IMG/VR virus record: IMGVR_UViG_3300021425_002565
Span: 1 to 21,829 of that record
Strand: one strand, 5' to 3'
Length of the DNA stretch: 21,829 bases
From: a virus
A program made the position numbers and the translations under genes. This document shows positions 14,409-19,062 of this stretch, piece by piece (the stretch's first letter is position 1; each line of letters begins with the position of its first letter). The notes below the pieces were generated by a model. It was given only the letters and a program-made list of their open reading frames with translations, did not search any database and was not told the origin of the DNA.

Positions 14409-14675
14409 TTCATCATCTTTTACATAGCACGGAACACGATCTGGATCTAACCATTTAGCATATTCAGAGTCTTCAATAGCAAGAAGCATTTGATCTCCAT
14501 TATCAAACAAATAAACATCAGAGTACTTTTTAGTATACTCGTTTGCTTTTTGCATACGGAAATCGGGATTTCCATTCAATTGAATATGTCCTTTTTGAAC
14601 AAACCTATAAGGAAATCGTTCATGAATAATAATAGTCTTTGTTGAAGCAACAGACTTAGGATCCAGATCGTTCAT
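14391..14675 (-). CDS. 94-aa hypothetical protein
   Basis: No family was recognised. It has a beta-rich first half (TIIIHERFPYRFVQKGHIQL) and an alpha/beta second half with a long acidic tail, ending DDEDMESL. No signal peptide, membrane segment or metal motif is seen. The ATG at 14675 overlaps the previous gene's TGA (ATGA), so the two are co-translated from the promoter at 14911-14939. Its last codons lie in copy A of the direct repeat. Confidence 0.72.
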   Translation of the reverse strand: MNDLDPKSVASTKTIIIHERFPYRFVQKGHIQLNGNPDFRMQKANEYTKKYSDVYLFDNGDQMLLAIEDSEYAKWLDPDRVPCYVKDDEDMESL

Positions 14676-14887
14676 GCTACCTCAACGGACTCAAGATCAT
14701 TATAGAGATTTTCCATTAGAATATCATAATCATCTAGAGGATCTCCAGAAAACACAACTCCTTCATTTTCATAATAACGCCGAACTTTTTTAAAAAGTTT
14801 AGGATTTTTTACATCTAGAAAAATTTCACCATTTGCAGCAGAACGAAGAGTTTGAACATCCTTCTTAAACTTAGCCGTGATAGTCAT
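14672..14887 (-). CDS. 71-aa hypothetical protein
   Basis: No family was recognised. The layout is short basic N-terminus (MTITAKFKKDVQTL), a NGEIFLDVKNPKLFKKVRRYYENEG segment that may form a helix-strand unit, and an acidic C-terminal helix. It is first in a two-gene unit with the 94-aa gene, transcribed from the promoter at 14911-14939 with a predicted leader of about 17 nt and no clear ribosome site. Confidence 0.72.
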   Translation of the reverse strand: MTITAKFKKDVQTLRSAANGEIFLDVKNPKLFKKVRRYYENEGVVFSGDPLDDYDILMENLYNDLESVEVA

Positions 14888-14910
14888 TGGTCTTTGTAAA
14901 TTACTCAGAA

Positions 14911-14939
14911 AGTATACTGGAAAAGGAGTTGTTTGTCAA
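14911..14939 (-). promoter_or_regulatory. sigma70-type promoter between tRNA(CAU) and the 71-aa gene
   Basis: Minus strand TTGACA (14934-14939), a 17-nt spacer and TATACT (14911-14916). The -35 box lies 7 nt beyond the 3' end of the tRNA. Initiation near 14904 gives a short leader for the 71-aa gene. Confidence 0.8.
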
Positions 14940-14945
14940 CTCCGA

Positions 14946-15018
14946 TGCTCCTTGTGAGGATCGAACTCACCTCAGCCGAATTATGAGTTCGGTGCATTCA
15001 CCAGATTGCTAAAGGAGC
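14946..15018 (-). tRNA. tRNA with CAU anticodon (Met or lysidine-type Ile)
   Basis: 73 nt, including the discriminator A. The acceptor stem is GCTCCTT/AAGGAGC. The anticodon arm is CCGAA-CTCATAA-TTCGG, giving CAU, and the T arm is GTGAG-TTCGATC-CTCAC. CCA is not encoded. CAU can be elongator Met or, after lysidine modification, Ile for AUA codons; in AT-rich phages the second is common. Sequence alone does not separate them. Confidence 0.88.
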
Positions 15019-15030
15019 AGAAAAGGATCT

Positions 15031-15147
15031 TTATGACCCCTGTTCATGACTATGATACCACATTAGGTATTCTTCATCATAGTCGTATTGTGCCAGTTCA
15101 GGTTCTGGTTCTTTCGTATTCTCAGAAATTTCTTCAGAAGGTTCCAT
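15031..15147 (-). CDS. 38-aa acidic protein
   Basis: A short but clean frame from the ATG at 15147, starting 6 nt after the stop of the oxygenase gene. It is very acidic (Glu, Asp) with a Pro-Glu stretch and a YDYDEEYLMWYHSHE segment. No Cys and no family was recognised. It fits the compact, coupled layout of neighbouring small genes, but its short length keeps confidence moderate. No clear ribosome site is seen. Confidence 0.55.
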   Translation of the reverse strand: MEPSEEISENTKEPEPELAQYDYDEEYLMWYHSHEQGS

Positions 15148-15153
15148 ATTCGT

Positions 15154-15735
15154 TTAAACAAGTTTTGGTCCTAACATCCATGCGACAAGGGATATTCTTT
15201 TTCCTTTAGTTACCTTAGTCACTCTATGTGGAGTTCTTGAGTCAAAGATAATGAGTGTTCCCTTCTTTTTAGGAGCAACAATTAAATTATTATGATAATC
15301 AATAAACTCAAGATCACCTCCTTCATAATCATCGGGATCACTAACTAGCATAGTTGCACTTAACTTTCTAGTTAACTTTTCATCAGTCGCTGTGCCATAA
15401 TCAGAATGCCACGTATAATGATCACCTTCTTCATATTTTGTAATTTGGATAGATTCTAAAAGACTTAGATTATATTCCCATATGTACATATTTACCATAT
15501 TAAAGAAATGTGCAAATACTCCAGTAATCCAACTATCATTATATATCCAACTAGTTTTAGAATTTCTCAGTTCTACAAACTTCCCACTAGATTCTGTGGT
15601 TCCAATCTTTGCTTCAGCATAGGAAACTTCATTTGATGAGATTTCTTCTATCATTAAATCTACAACTTTTTCTGGTATGATCTGTTCATAAATTATTGGG
15701 GAACGAGCAATATTATGATTACTATTCTGATTCAT
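15154..15735 (-). CDS. 2OG-Fe(II) oxygenase, PKHD / prolyl-4-hydroxylase type
   Basis: 193 aa. The iron triad and co-substrate site are clear: His110-x-Asp112 in YTWHSDYG, His170 in FDSRTPHRV, and Arg180 in GKRISLVAWMLGP for 2-oxoglutarate. YEGGDLEF (137-144) is the conserved jelly-roll segment, and LSATMLVSDP is the strand before it. The pattern matches Fe(II)/2OG dioxygenases common in cyanophages. The substrate is unknown. It follows the tRNA-Pro gene and precedes the 38-aa frame and tRNA(CAU); the ATG at 15735 has no strong ribosome site. Confidence 0.88.
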   Translation of the reverse strand: MNQNSNHNIARSPIIYEQIIPEKVVDLMIEEISSNEVSYAEAKIGTTESSGKFVELRNSKTSWIYNDSWITGVFAHFFNMVNMYIWEYNLSLLESIQITKYEEGDHYTWHSDYGTATDEKLTRKLSATMLVSDPDDYEGGDLEFIDYHNNLIVAPKKKGTLIIFDSRTPHRVTKVTKGKRISLVAWMLGPKLV

Positions 15736-15774
15736 ATCTAAAAAATTTTAAAATTCTTATGCCAATAAGGCAAG

Positions 15775-15848
15775 TCGGGATGACAGGATTCGAACCTGCG
15801 GCCCTCTGCTCCCAAAGCAGATGCGCTACCAAACTGCGCTACATCCCG
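15775..15848 (-). tRNA. tRNA-Pro (UGG anticodon)
   Basis: 74 nt, including the discriminator A. The acceptor stem is CGGGATG/CATCCCG, a tRNA-Pro hallmark. The anticodon arm is TCTGC-TTTGGGA-GCAGA (UGG, reads CCA). The T loop is TTCGAAT. CCA is not encoded. Its own promoter lies immediately upstream. Confidence 0.95.
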
Positions 15849-15858
15849 TAGTGTGTTT

Positions 15859-15887
15859 ATTATAATTAATTTTGACTATTCTGTCAA
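15859..15887 (-). promoter_or_regulatory. Perfect consensus sigma70 promoter of tRNA-Pro
   Basis: Minus strand TTGACA (15882-15887), a 17-nt spacer and TATAAT (15859-15864). Initiation near 15852 is only about 4 nt from the tRNA 5' end. The -35 box lies within the last codons of the 40-aa gene (Leu-Thr). Confidence 0.88.
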
Positions 15888-15998
15888 TCCCTCTTCATCA
15901 TCATATAGAGAACATGGTTCTTCAAAAAGTTCTAACATTTTATATTCTAAAACTTTTTGATTCAATTCTTTAAAATCTTCATCAGTTAAAGTATTCAT
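15876..15998 (-). CDS. 40-aa acidic helical protein
   Basis: ATG at 15998, ending in TAG. The peptide is largely helical (LTDEDFKELNQKVLEYKMLELFEE) with an acidic tail YDDEEGLTE. No family was recognised. Its last codons carry the -35 box of the tRNA-Pro promoter. It is the last small gene in the stretch after the zinc-ribbon gene and has no clear ribosome site; it is probably real but short. Confidence 0.55.
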   Translation of the reverse strand: MNTLTDEDFKELNQKVLEYKMLELFEEPCSLYDDEEGLTE

Positions 15999-16021
15999 TT
16001 AAAATATCTAAAACTTTATTA

Positions 16022-16053
16022 AGTGCTTAATAATGACTACCATATAAAGCACT
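16022..16053 (-). other. 7-bp inverted repeat after the zinc-ribbon gene
   Basis: AGTGCTT and AAGCACT are perfect complements separated by 18 nt, in the 113-nt gap 15999-16111 that otherwise holds only AT-rich DNA. On the minus strand it is followed by TAATAAAG, so it is not a classical terminator; it may be a weak transcript end or an mRNA hairpin. Confidence 0.35.
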
Positions 16054-16111
16054 CTTAAATTTATATATATTCTTTCTTTTATATCGGATTTTGATAAAAC
16101 TTCTTTAGACT

Positions 16112-16327
16112 TTAGATATTTCCATTTTCTAAATCTTCCAATCGTTTTTTCCAAGTATCACCTATTTCAGATCCTTTCTTTGGATTAATACAGGTATTGT
16201 CTCCAAGTTTATTACAAACCAATCCTGCAAGATCATCTTCATTTCCTTTCTTTTGAGTGCCAATCCAATAGTGCTGACCATTAATCCATGTTGCCCCGCA
16301 CTTTGGACATGTTTTAGTTCCTTCCAT
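16112..16327 (-). CDS. 71-aa zinc-ribbon-like protein
   Basis: N-terminal CPKCGATW (Cys8, Cys11) is followed by two more Cys (VCNKL and NTCINP), about 27 and 35 residues later, enough for one four-Cys zinc site, though the second pair is spaced wider than in a classical ribbon. The C-terminal half is a charged helix. Function is unknown. It starts within the end of the preceding membrane-protein gene (14-nt overlap), so the two are coupled. Confidence 0.7.
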   Translation of the reverse strand: MEGTKTCPKCGATWINGQHYWIGTQKKGNEDDLAGLVCNKLGDNTCINPKKGSEIGDTWKKRLEDLENGNI

Positions 16328-16523
16328 TGAAATCGCTCCAGTCTCTTGGTGGAATTCCTAATTCTTTTTCTAGTTTTCTTTTCATGAACCACATTCTCAC
16401 TTTTACAATTTCATATCGAATTGATAATTCAATATATCGAACAAGTCTTAAAGTTGATTCGTATCCACCAATTGCTACTGCAGCAATAAAAACAATGAGG
16501 AGAACATATGTATAATAAAACAC
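16314..16523 (-). CDS. 69-aa small membrane protein (GTG start)
   Basis: One N-terminal membrane helix (YYTYVLLIVFIAAVAIGGY, about 3-21), then a basic/aromatic amphipathic region (RLVRYIELSIRYEIVKVRMWFMKRKLEKEL) and a short PPRDWSDF tail. It starts with GTG in a TAGTG overlap with the upstream zinc-ribbon gene; no in-frame ATG is better placed. Function is unknown. Position between two zinc-ribbon-like genes makes the three a small operon. Confidence 0.6.
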   Translation of the reverse strand: MFYYTYVLLIVFIAAVAIGGYESTLRLVRYIELSIRYEIVKVRMWFMKRKLEKELGIPPRDWSDFNGRN

Positions 16524-16771
16524 TATCTAACCTCAAAATCAAGTTTACGAACCTTTCTTTTTCTGCGGTTCTCTTGATATTCTAAGTCAGATTTTGATAA
16601 AGTATTGGCATTTTTAATACCTGTTTCATTTTTAGTTATTAAAACGTAACTTAAATCTTTTGCAGTAACCTTATCGTCCTTTAAAATCATTTGGTTTTGA
16701 CAACCACAGCACTGAGTCTTACTAGTGCTGGTCAATTCTACGTTACAAATTTTGCATCTTACGGATATCAT
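16523..16771 (-). CDS. 82-aa zinc-ribbon-like protein with CxxC and CCGC
   Basis: MISVRCKICNVELTSTSKTQ starts with a CxxC knuckle (Cys6, Cys9), followed 11 residues later by CCGC (21-24), forming one four-Cys zinc ribbon. A basic C-terminal part (ENRRKRKVRK) could bind nucleic acid. Short ribbons of this type are common in T4-like cyanophages; none has a proven role that I can cite. An AAGGAG site lies 10 nt before the ATG. It follows tRNA-Gly, so it is probably read on the same transcript. Confidence 0.75.
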   Translation of the reverse strand: MISVRCKICNVELTSTSKTQCCGCQNQMILKDDKVTAKDLSYVLITKNETGIKNANTLSKSDLEYQENRRKRKVRKLDFEVR

Positions 16772-16844
16772 TTTTCATAATCTCCTTAATATTTTCACAA
16801 CCAATTCATTATTTAGTAAAATAAAGTATAAAATTAATATTAAG

Positions 16845-16916
16845 AGCGGGTGATCGGACTCGAACCGACGACATCTAACTTGGAAGGATAGCGTTCTACC
16901 ACTGAACTACACCCGC
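16845..16916 (-). tRNA. tRNA-Gly (UCC anticodon)
   Basis: 72 nt, including the discriminator. The acceptor stem is GCGGGTG/CACCCGC; the anticodon loop CTTCCAA gives UCC (reads GGA). The anticodon stem CTATC/GTTAG has one T-T mismatch. The T arm is GTCGG-TTCGAGT-CCGAT. It follows tRNA-Thr after a 4-nt spacer, so they are processed from one transcript. Confidence 0.92.
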
Positions 16917-16920
16917 AAGG

Positions 16921-16994
16921 AGCCAAATAACAGACTTGAACTGTTGACCTTTGCTTTACAAAAGCACTGCTCTATCCAACTGAGCTAATCTGGC
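16921..16994 (-). tRNA. tRNA-Thr (UGU anticodon)
   Basis: 74 nt. The acceptor stem is GCCAGAT/ATTTGGC with one G-U pair. The D arm is GCTC-AGTTGGATA-GAGC. The anticodon loop TTTGTAA gives UGU (reads ACA), with one mismatch at the base of the anticodon stem. CCA is not encoded. Confidence 0.92.
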
Positions 16995-16998
16995 ATAA

Positions 16999-17039
16999 AG
17001 GGTGGAAGGTACTCCCACTCGCATAAATGCGTCCACCCT
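16999..17039 (-). other. Structured spacer between tRNA-Asn and tRNA-Thr
   Basis: The 46-nt gap holds a perfect 8-bp stem, AGGGTGGA/TCCACCCT (16999-17006 with 17032-17039). An inner CGCAT-AA-ATGCG stem (17020-17031) lies inside it. It is not a complete tRNA. Placed between two tRNAs on one precursor, it may guide RNA processing or be a small stable RNA. Confidence 0.55.
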
Positions 17040-17040
17040 A

Positions 17041-17112
17041 CTCCCCCACCTCGATTCGAACGAGGAACCTTAGAGTTAACAGCTCTCTGCTCTGCCGTTG
17101 AGCTATAGGGGA
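17041..17112 (-). tRNA. tRNA-Asn (GUU anticodon)
   Basis: 72 nt. The acceptor stem is TCCCCTA/TGGGGGA with discriminator G. The anticodon loop CTGTTAA gives GUU. The T arm is CCTCG-TTCGAAT-CGAGG. The 58-aa gene's TAA ends at the base immediately before the tRNA's first base. Confidence 0.94.
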
Positions 17113-17289
17113 TTACAGGGGTTTAATACCCTGTTCCTTACAAAGTTTGAAGTAGAGTTTATAATACCTCTGCTTCATCTCGGCAAGGATTTTATTGTCC
17201 TCTTCAAAACCCAACTTCTTGGTATGGGCATAACACCCTTCAAGTTCTCCAATGAGTATTAAAACTTTTATTGGATTGATTGGGTCCAT
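17113..17289 (-). CDS. 58-aa helical protein in the tRNA cluster
   Basis: ATG at 17289. It has a hydrophobic N-terminal helix (IKVLILIGELEGCYAHTKKLG) and a C-terminal basic/aromatic helix (EMKQRYYKLYFKLCKEQGIKPL), which suggests a two-helix hairpin, with Cys19 and Cys50. No family was recognised. The stop codon abuts tRNA-Asn, and tRNA-Arg lies 17 nt upstream, so mRNA and tRNA share one transcript, probably started at the promoter before tRNA-Arg. No clear ribosome site. Confidence 0.65.
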   Translation of the reverse strand: MDPINPIKVLILIGELEGCYAHTKKLGFEEDNKILAEMKQRYYKLYFKLCKEQGIKPL

Positions 17290-17305
17290 AATGAAAGAAG
17301 GACAA

Positions 17306-17379
17306 CGACTCAGGAGGGACTTGAACCCCCGACCAACTGCTTAGAAGGCAGATGCTCTATCCAACTGAGCTACTGAGTC
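17306..17379 (-). tRNA. tRNA-Arg (UCU anticodon)
   Basis: 74 nt. The acceptor stem is GACTCAG/CTGAGTC with discriminator G. The anticodon arm is CTGC-CTTCTAA-GCAG (UCU, reads AGA). The T arm contains TTCAAGT. A promoter lies directly in front of it. Confidence 0.95.
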
Positions 17380-17387
17380 ATGGGACA

Positions 17388-17416
17388 ATCATACCAAAGA
17401 CTGGTTGAATTGTCAA
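17388..17416 (-). promoter_or_regulatory. sigma70-type promoter of tRNA-Arg
   Basis: Minus strand TTGACA (17411-17416), a 17-nt spacer and TATGAT (17388-17393). TTGACA starts at the base directly after the tRNA-Ser discriminator. The predicted start is within about 2 nt of the tRNA-Arg 5' end. Confidence 0.83.
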
Positions 17417-17503
17417 CGGAGAGTTAGAGATTCGAACTCTAGAAGAGGTTGCCCCCTTACAGCATTTCCAGTGCTGCTCCTTAAACCACTCGGACAACTC
17501 TCC
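17417..17503 (-). tRNA. tRNA-Ser (GGA anticodon)
   Basis: 87 nt with a long variable arm, as expected for class II tRNA. The acceptor stem is GGAGAGT/ACTCTCC. The anticodon arm is AGCA-CTGGAAA-TGCT (GGA, reads UCC and UCU). The T loop is TTCGAAT. Discriminator G is the serine identity base. CCA is not encoded. Confidence 0.95.
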
Positions 17504-17514
17504 TGGACCTGTAT

Positions 17515-17543
17515 ATTATAGAATACTTAGTCGAGTCTGTCAA
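17515..17543 (-). promoter_or_regulatory. Perfect consensus sigma70 promoter of tRNA-Ser
   Basis: Minus strand TTGACA (17538-17543), a 17-nt spacer and TATAAT (17515-17520). The -35 box lies in the last codons of the 55-aa gene. The predicted start is about 5 nt from the tRNA. Confidence 0.88.
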
Positions 17544-17694
17544 GGTAAAGAAGATCAATTTCATCAGAATCCAACCACTCTCGAAACTCTCTTGCAATTG
17601 CTGCGGCATCATCCATATTCAAGGTTTCGTCCATAAGACGTTCTTTTACCCATTCAATTGAATATGAAAGTGAGTTAATTACTTCTGATTCCAT
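17527..17694 (-). CDS. 55-aa acidic helical protein
   Basis: ATG at 17694. The sequence is helical and acidic, with VINSLSYSIEWVKERLMDE and IAREFREWLDSDEIDLLYLDRLD. No family was recognised. It has its own promoter (17715-17743), a leader of about 14 nt without a strong ribosome site, and its end carries the promoter of tRNA-Ser. It does not overlap another gene. Confidence 0.68.
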   Translation of the reverse strand: MESEVINSLSYSIEWVKERLMDETLNMDDAAAIAREFREWLDSDEIDLLYLDRLD

Positions 17695-17714
17695 TACTCG
17701 TTTGCGACTTAATT

Positions 17715-17743
17715 ATCATAACACTCAGATTATTCATTGTCAA
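17715..17743 (-). promoter_or_regulatory. sigma70-type promoter of the 55-aa gene
   Basis: Minus strand TTGACA (17738-17743), a 17-nt spacer and TATGAT (17715-17720). The -35 box lies over the last codons of the upstream oxygenase-like gene (Leu-Asp-Asn-Glu-stop). Confidence 0.8.
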
Positions 17744-18434
17744 GTATATAACCAAATCTCATCATAATCCTTGGATTTTCTCTTGTATAATGCTTATCAA
17801 TAATTGGTTGATGAAAGCACTGTGCGTTATAAAAAATAGCTTCATTATAATTATACTCAATATTAAAAATATTATCTAGAATACCATTATTAGTTTTTTC
17901 ATTGATATTATTATAATCTATACCAGCACAATACTCATAACATTCATCCATCATTTCTTCGGTATCTGCAACTACATTCCCATAAAAAGACCAAAAACCA
18001 GTCTTAACTGGACGTTTATTTAGATTTACAAGTCCAATAATACTTGTTGTCATTTTAATATCTGGTGGTGGATCAGTATGAGGTAGAAAACAATTATTAC
18101 TTACTAAACTTTTTATATTCGCATCTATACAAATATTATTCCAATAAAAATAAAAAAACTCAACTTCAGTTCGTTTATATTGTACTTCATCTCCAATATC
18201 TAATATCTCATTCGCAATATCATTTCCAGTCCAATAAGGAATTTTTAAAGACATAATTCCTGGTTTTGCGTTTCCACAAGATTCCCACTTTGATAAAAGT
18301 GATTGGAAATCAACCATACTATCAGGATCTTGAAATATATTTTTTACATAAGTGACTTCATCGTTGTACTCAATTATTTCTGCATTTGGATTAAGTCTCG
18401 AACAATATTTGTATAAGTTATCAAGTGTTTTCAT
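17730..18434 (-). CDS. 2OG-Fe(II) oxygenase-like protein (DUF6445-like)
   Basis: 234 aa. The iron-binding pattern is LPHTDPPPD (His119, Asp121), then the distal FYNAQCFHQPIID (His208) and a basic residue after it in RENPRIMMRFGYI (Arg222 or Arg226 for 2-oxoglutarate). SIIGLVNLN and TGFWSFYGN resemble the jelly-roll strands between them. It is the third oxygenase-like protein of the window and is not close to the other two. Metal-site reading is good; the family name is tentative and the substrate unknown. The ATG at 18434 lies 14 nt inside the end of the preceding nuclease gene. Confidence 0.65.
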   Translation of the reverse strand: MKTLDNLYKYCSRLNPNAEIIEYNDEVTYVKNIFQDPDSMVDFQSLLSKWESCGNAKPGIMSLKIPYWTGNDIANEILDIGDEVQYKRTEVEFFYFYWNNICIDANIKSLVSNNCFLPHTDPPPDIKMTTSIIGLVNLNKRPVKTGFWSFYGNVVADTEEMMDECYEYCAGIDYNNINEKTNNGILDNIFNIEYNYNEAIFYNAQCFHQPIIDKHYTRENPRIMMRFGYILDNE

Positions 18435-18861
18435 AATAATCTTTTTTAAAATATCTATTTAATATATTTGAATTATAAAAAGCAGGTTCTCCAGTATCAA
18501 GGGATTCTGTGAGTACATTGTTGAAAAATAATTGTCTCGTTTCTTCAAAGTTAGTTTTTCCTTTTGTTTTATGCAAAGAAAGAATAATTCTAGTAAAATT
18601 TTCTTTACCACATTTTTCAATATCTTCCTTTAGTTCTGGACAAGACCCATAATAGTTTTTCCAATCTGATTCCGATTTTACTTTTCGTTTTTTTCCTTTT
18701 GGAGTTCTAAACGACCAAAAATATTTTCTACCAATGTATTGTCGTTTGTTGGACTTATTGGTAATGAGATAAACAAAACCGAAGTAGTCCCCAATATCAT
18801 CACTGGTAAAAGCAACTTCATTATATATCCAGGGGTTTTCATAATCAATATCTATACTCAT
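18421..18861 (-). CDS. GIY-YIG-like nuclease, putative homing endonuclease
   Basis: 146 aa from the ATG at 18861; a TTG one codon earlier is the alternative. It has a GIY-like first strand, FGFVYLITN (27-35), and the YIG strand QYIGRKYF (41-48), with the conserved Arg45. A basic loop (GKKRKVKSES) and WKNYYGSCPELKEDI then resemble endonucleases found beside many T4-like phage genes. The catalytic Glu usually lies in the helix after the YIG strand; candidates are in the ESDWKNYY stretch or further on. It lies between nrdB and the tRNA region, a common position for mobile nucleases that cut rival phage alleles. Activity is inferred. Confidence 0.72.
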   Translation of the reverse strand: MSIDIDYENPWIYNEVAFTSDDIGDYFGFVYLITNKSNKRQYIGRKYFWSFRTPKGKKRKVKSESDWKNYYGSCPELKEDIEKCGKENFTRIILSLHKTKGKTNFEETRQLFFNNVLTESLDTGEPAFYNSNILNRYFKKDYYENT

Positions 18862-19006
18862 CAATTATATCAAATACCTTGTTTAGGTATTTATGTGCTA
18901 GTCCTCTAGCTTCAGATCCATACTTATGCTCTTCCCAGTATAAATCATTTTTAAGTTTTTCCAACCTAGTTTTAATTTCTGCTACAGATATTTCGTTACG
19001 TGGCAT
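18845..19006 (-). CDS. 53-aa helical protein directly after the nrd terminator
   Basis: ATG at 19006. Two amphipathic helices are visible: ISVAEIKTRLEKLKNDLYWEEHKYG and RGLAHKYLNKVFDIIDEYRY. No family was recognised. The start codon lies at the end of the T run of the nrdB terminator, and the end of the gene overlaps the nuclease start by 17 nt. No separate promoter is visible, so expression probably depends on read-through. Confidence 0.68.
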   Translation of the reverse strand: MPRNEISVAEIKTRLEKLKNDLYWEEHKYGSEARGLAHKYLNKVFDIIDEYRY

Positions 19007-19031
19007 AAAAAATGGGGAGTTCTACCTCCCC
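19007..19031 (-). terminator. Intrinsic terminator after nrdB
   Basis: Minus strand GGGGAG, loop GTAGAA, CTCCCC, then ATTTTTTA. The 6-bp stem is perfect and strong. The T run ends at the first base before the ATG of the 53-aa gene. Confidence 0.88.
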
Positions 19032-19062
19032 TATGTATAAAGTTTTTATATTCAGTTTTAAA

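Noticed and set aside
16162-16392. 76-codon open frame overlapping the zinc-ribbon and membrane-protein genes
   Set aside because: It is a shadow frame with low-complexity basic residues; the overlapping frames have zinc-ribbon and membrane-helix features and coupled starts.
16999-17039. Remnant tRNA between tRNA-Asn and tRNA-Thr
   Set aside because: At 41 nt it is too short and has no anticodon or T arm, only nested hairpins.
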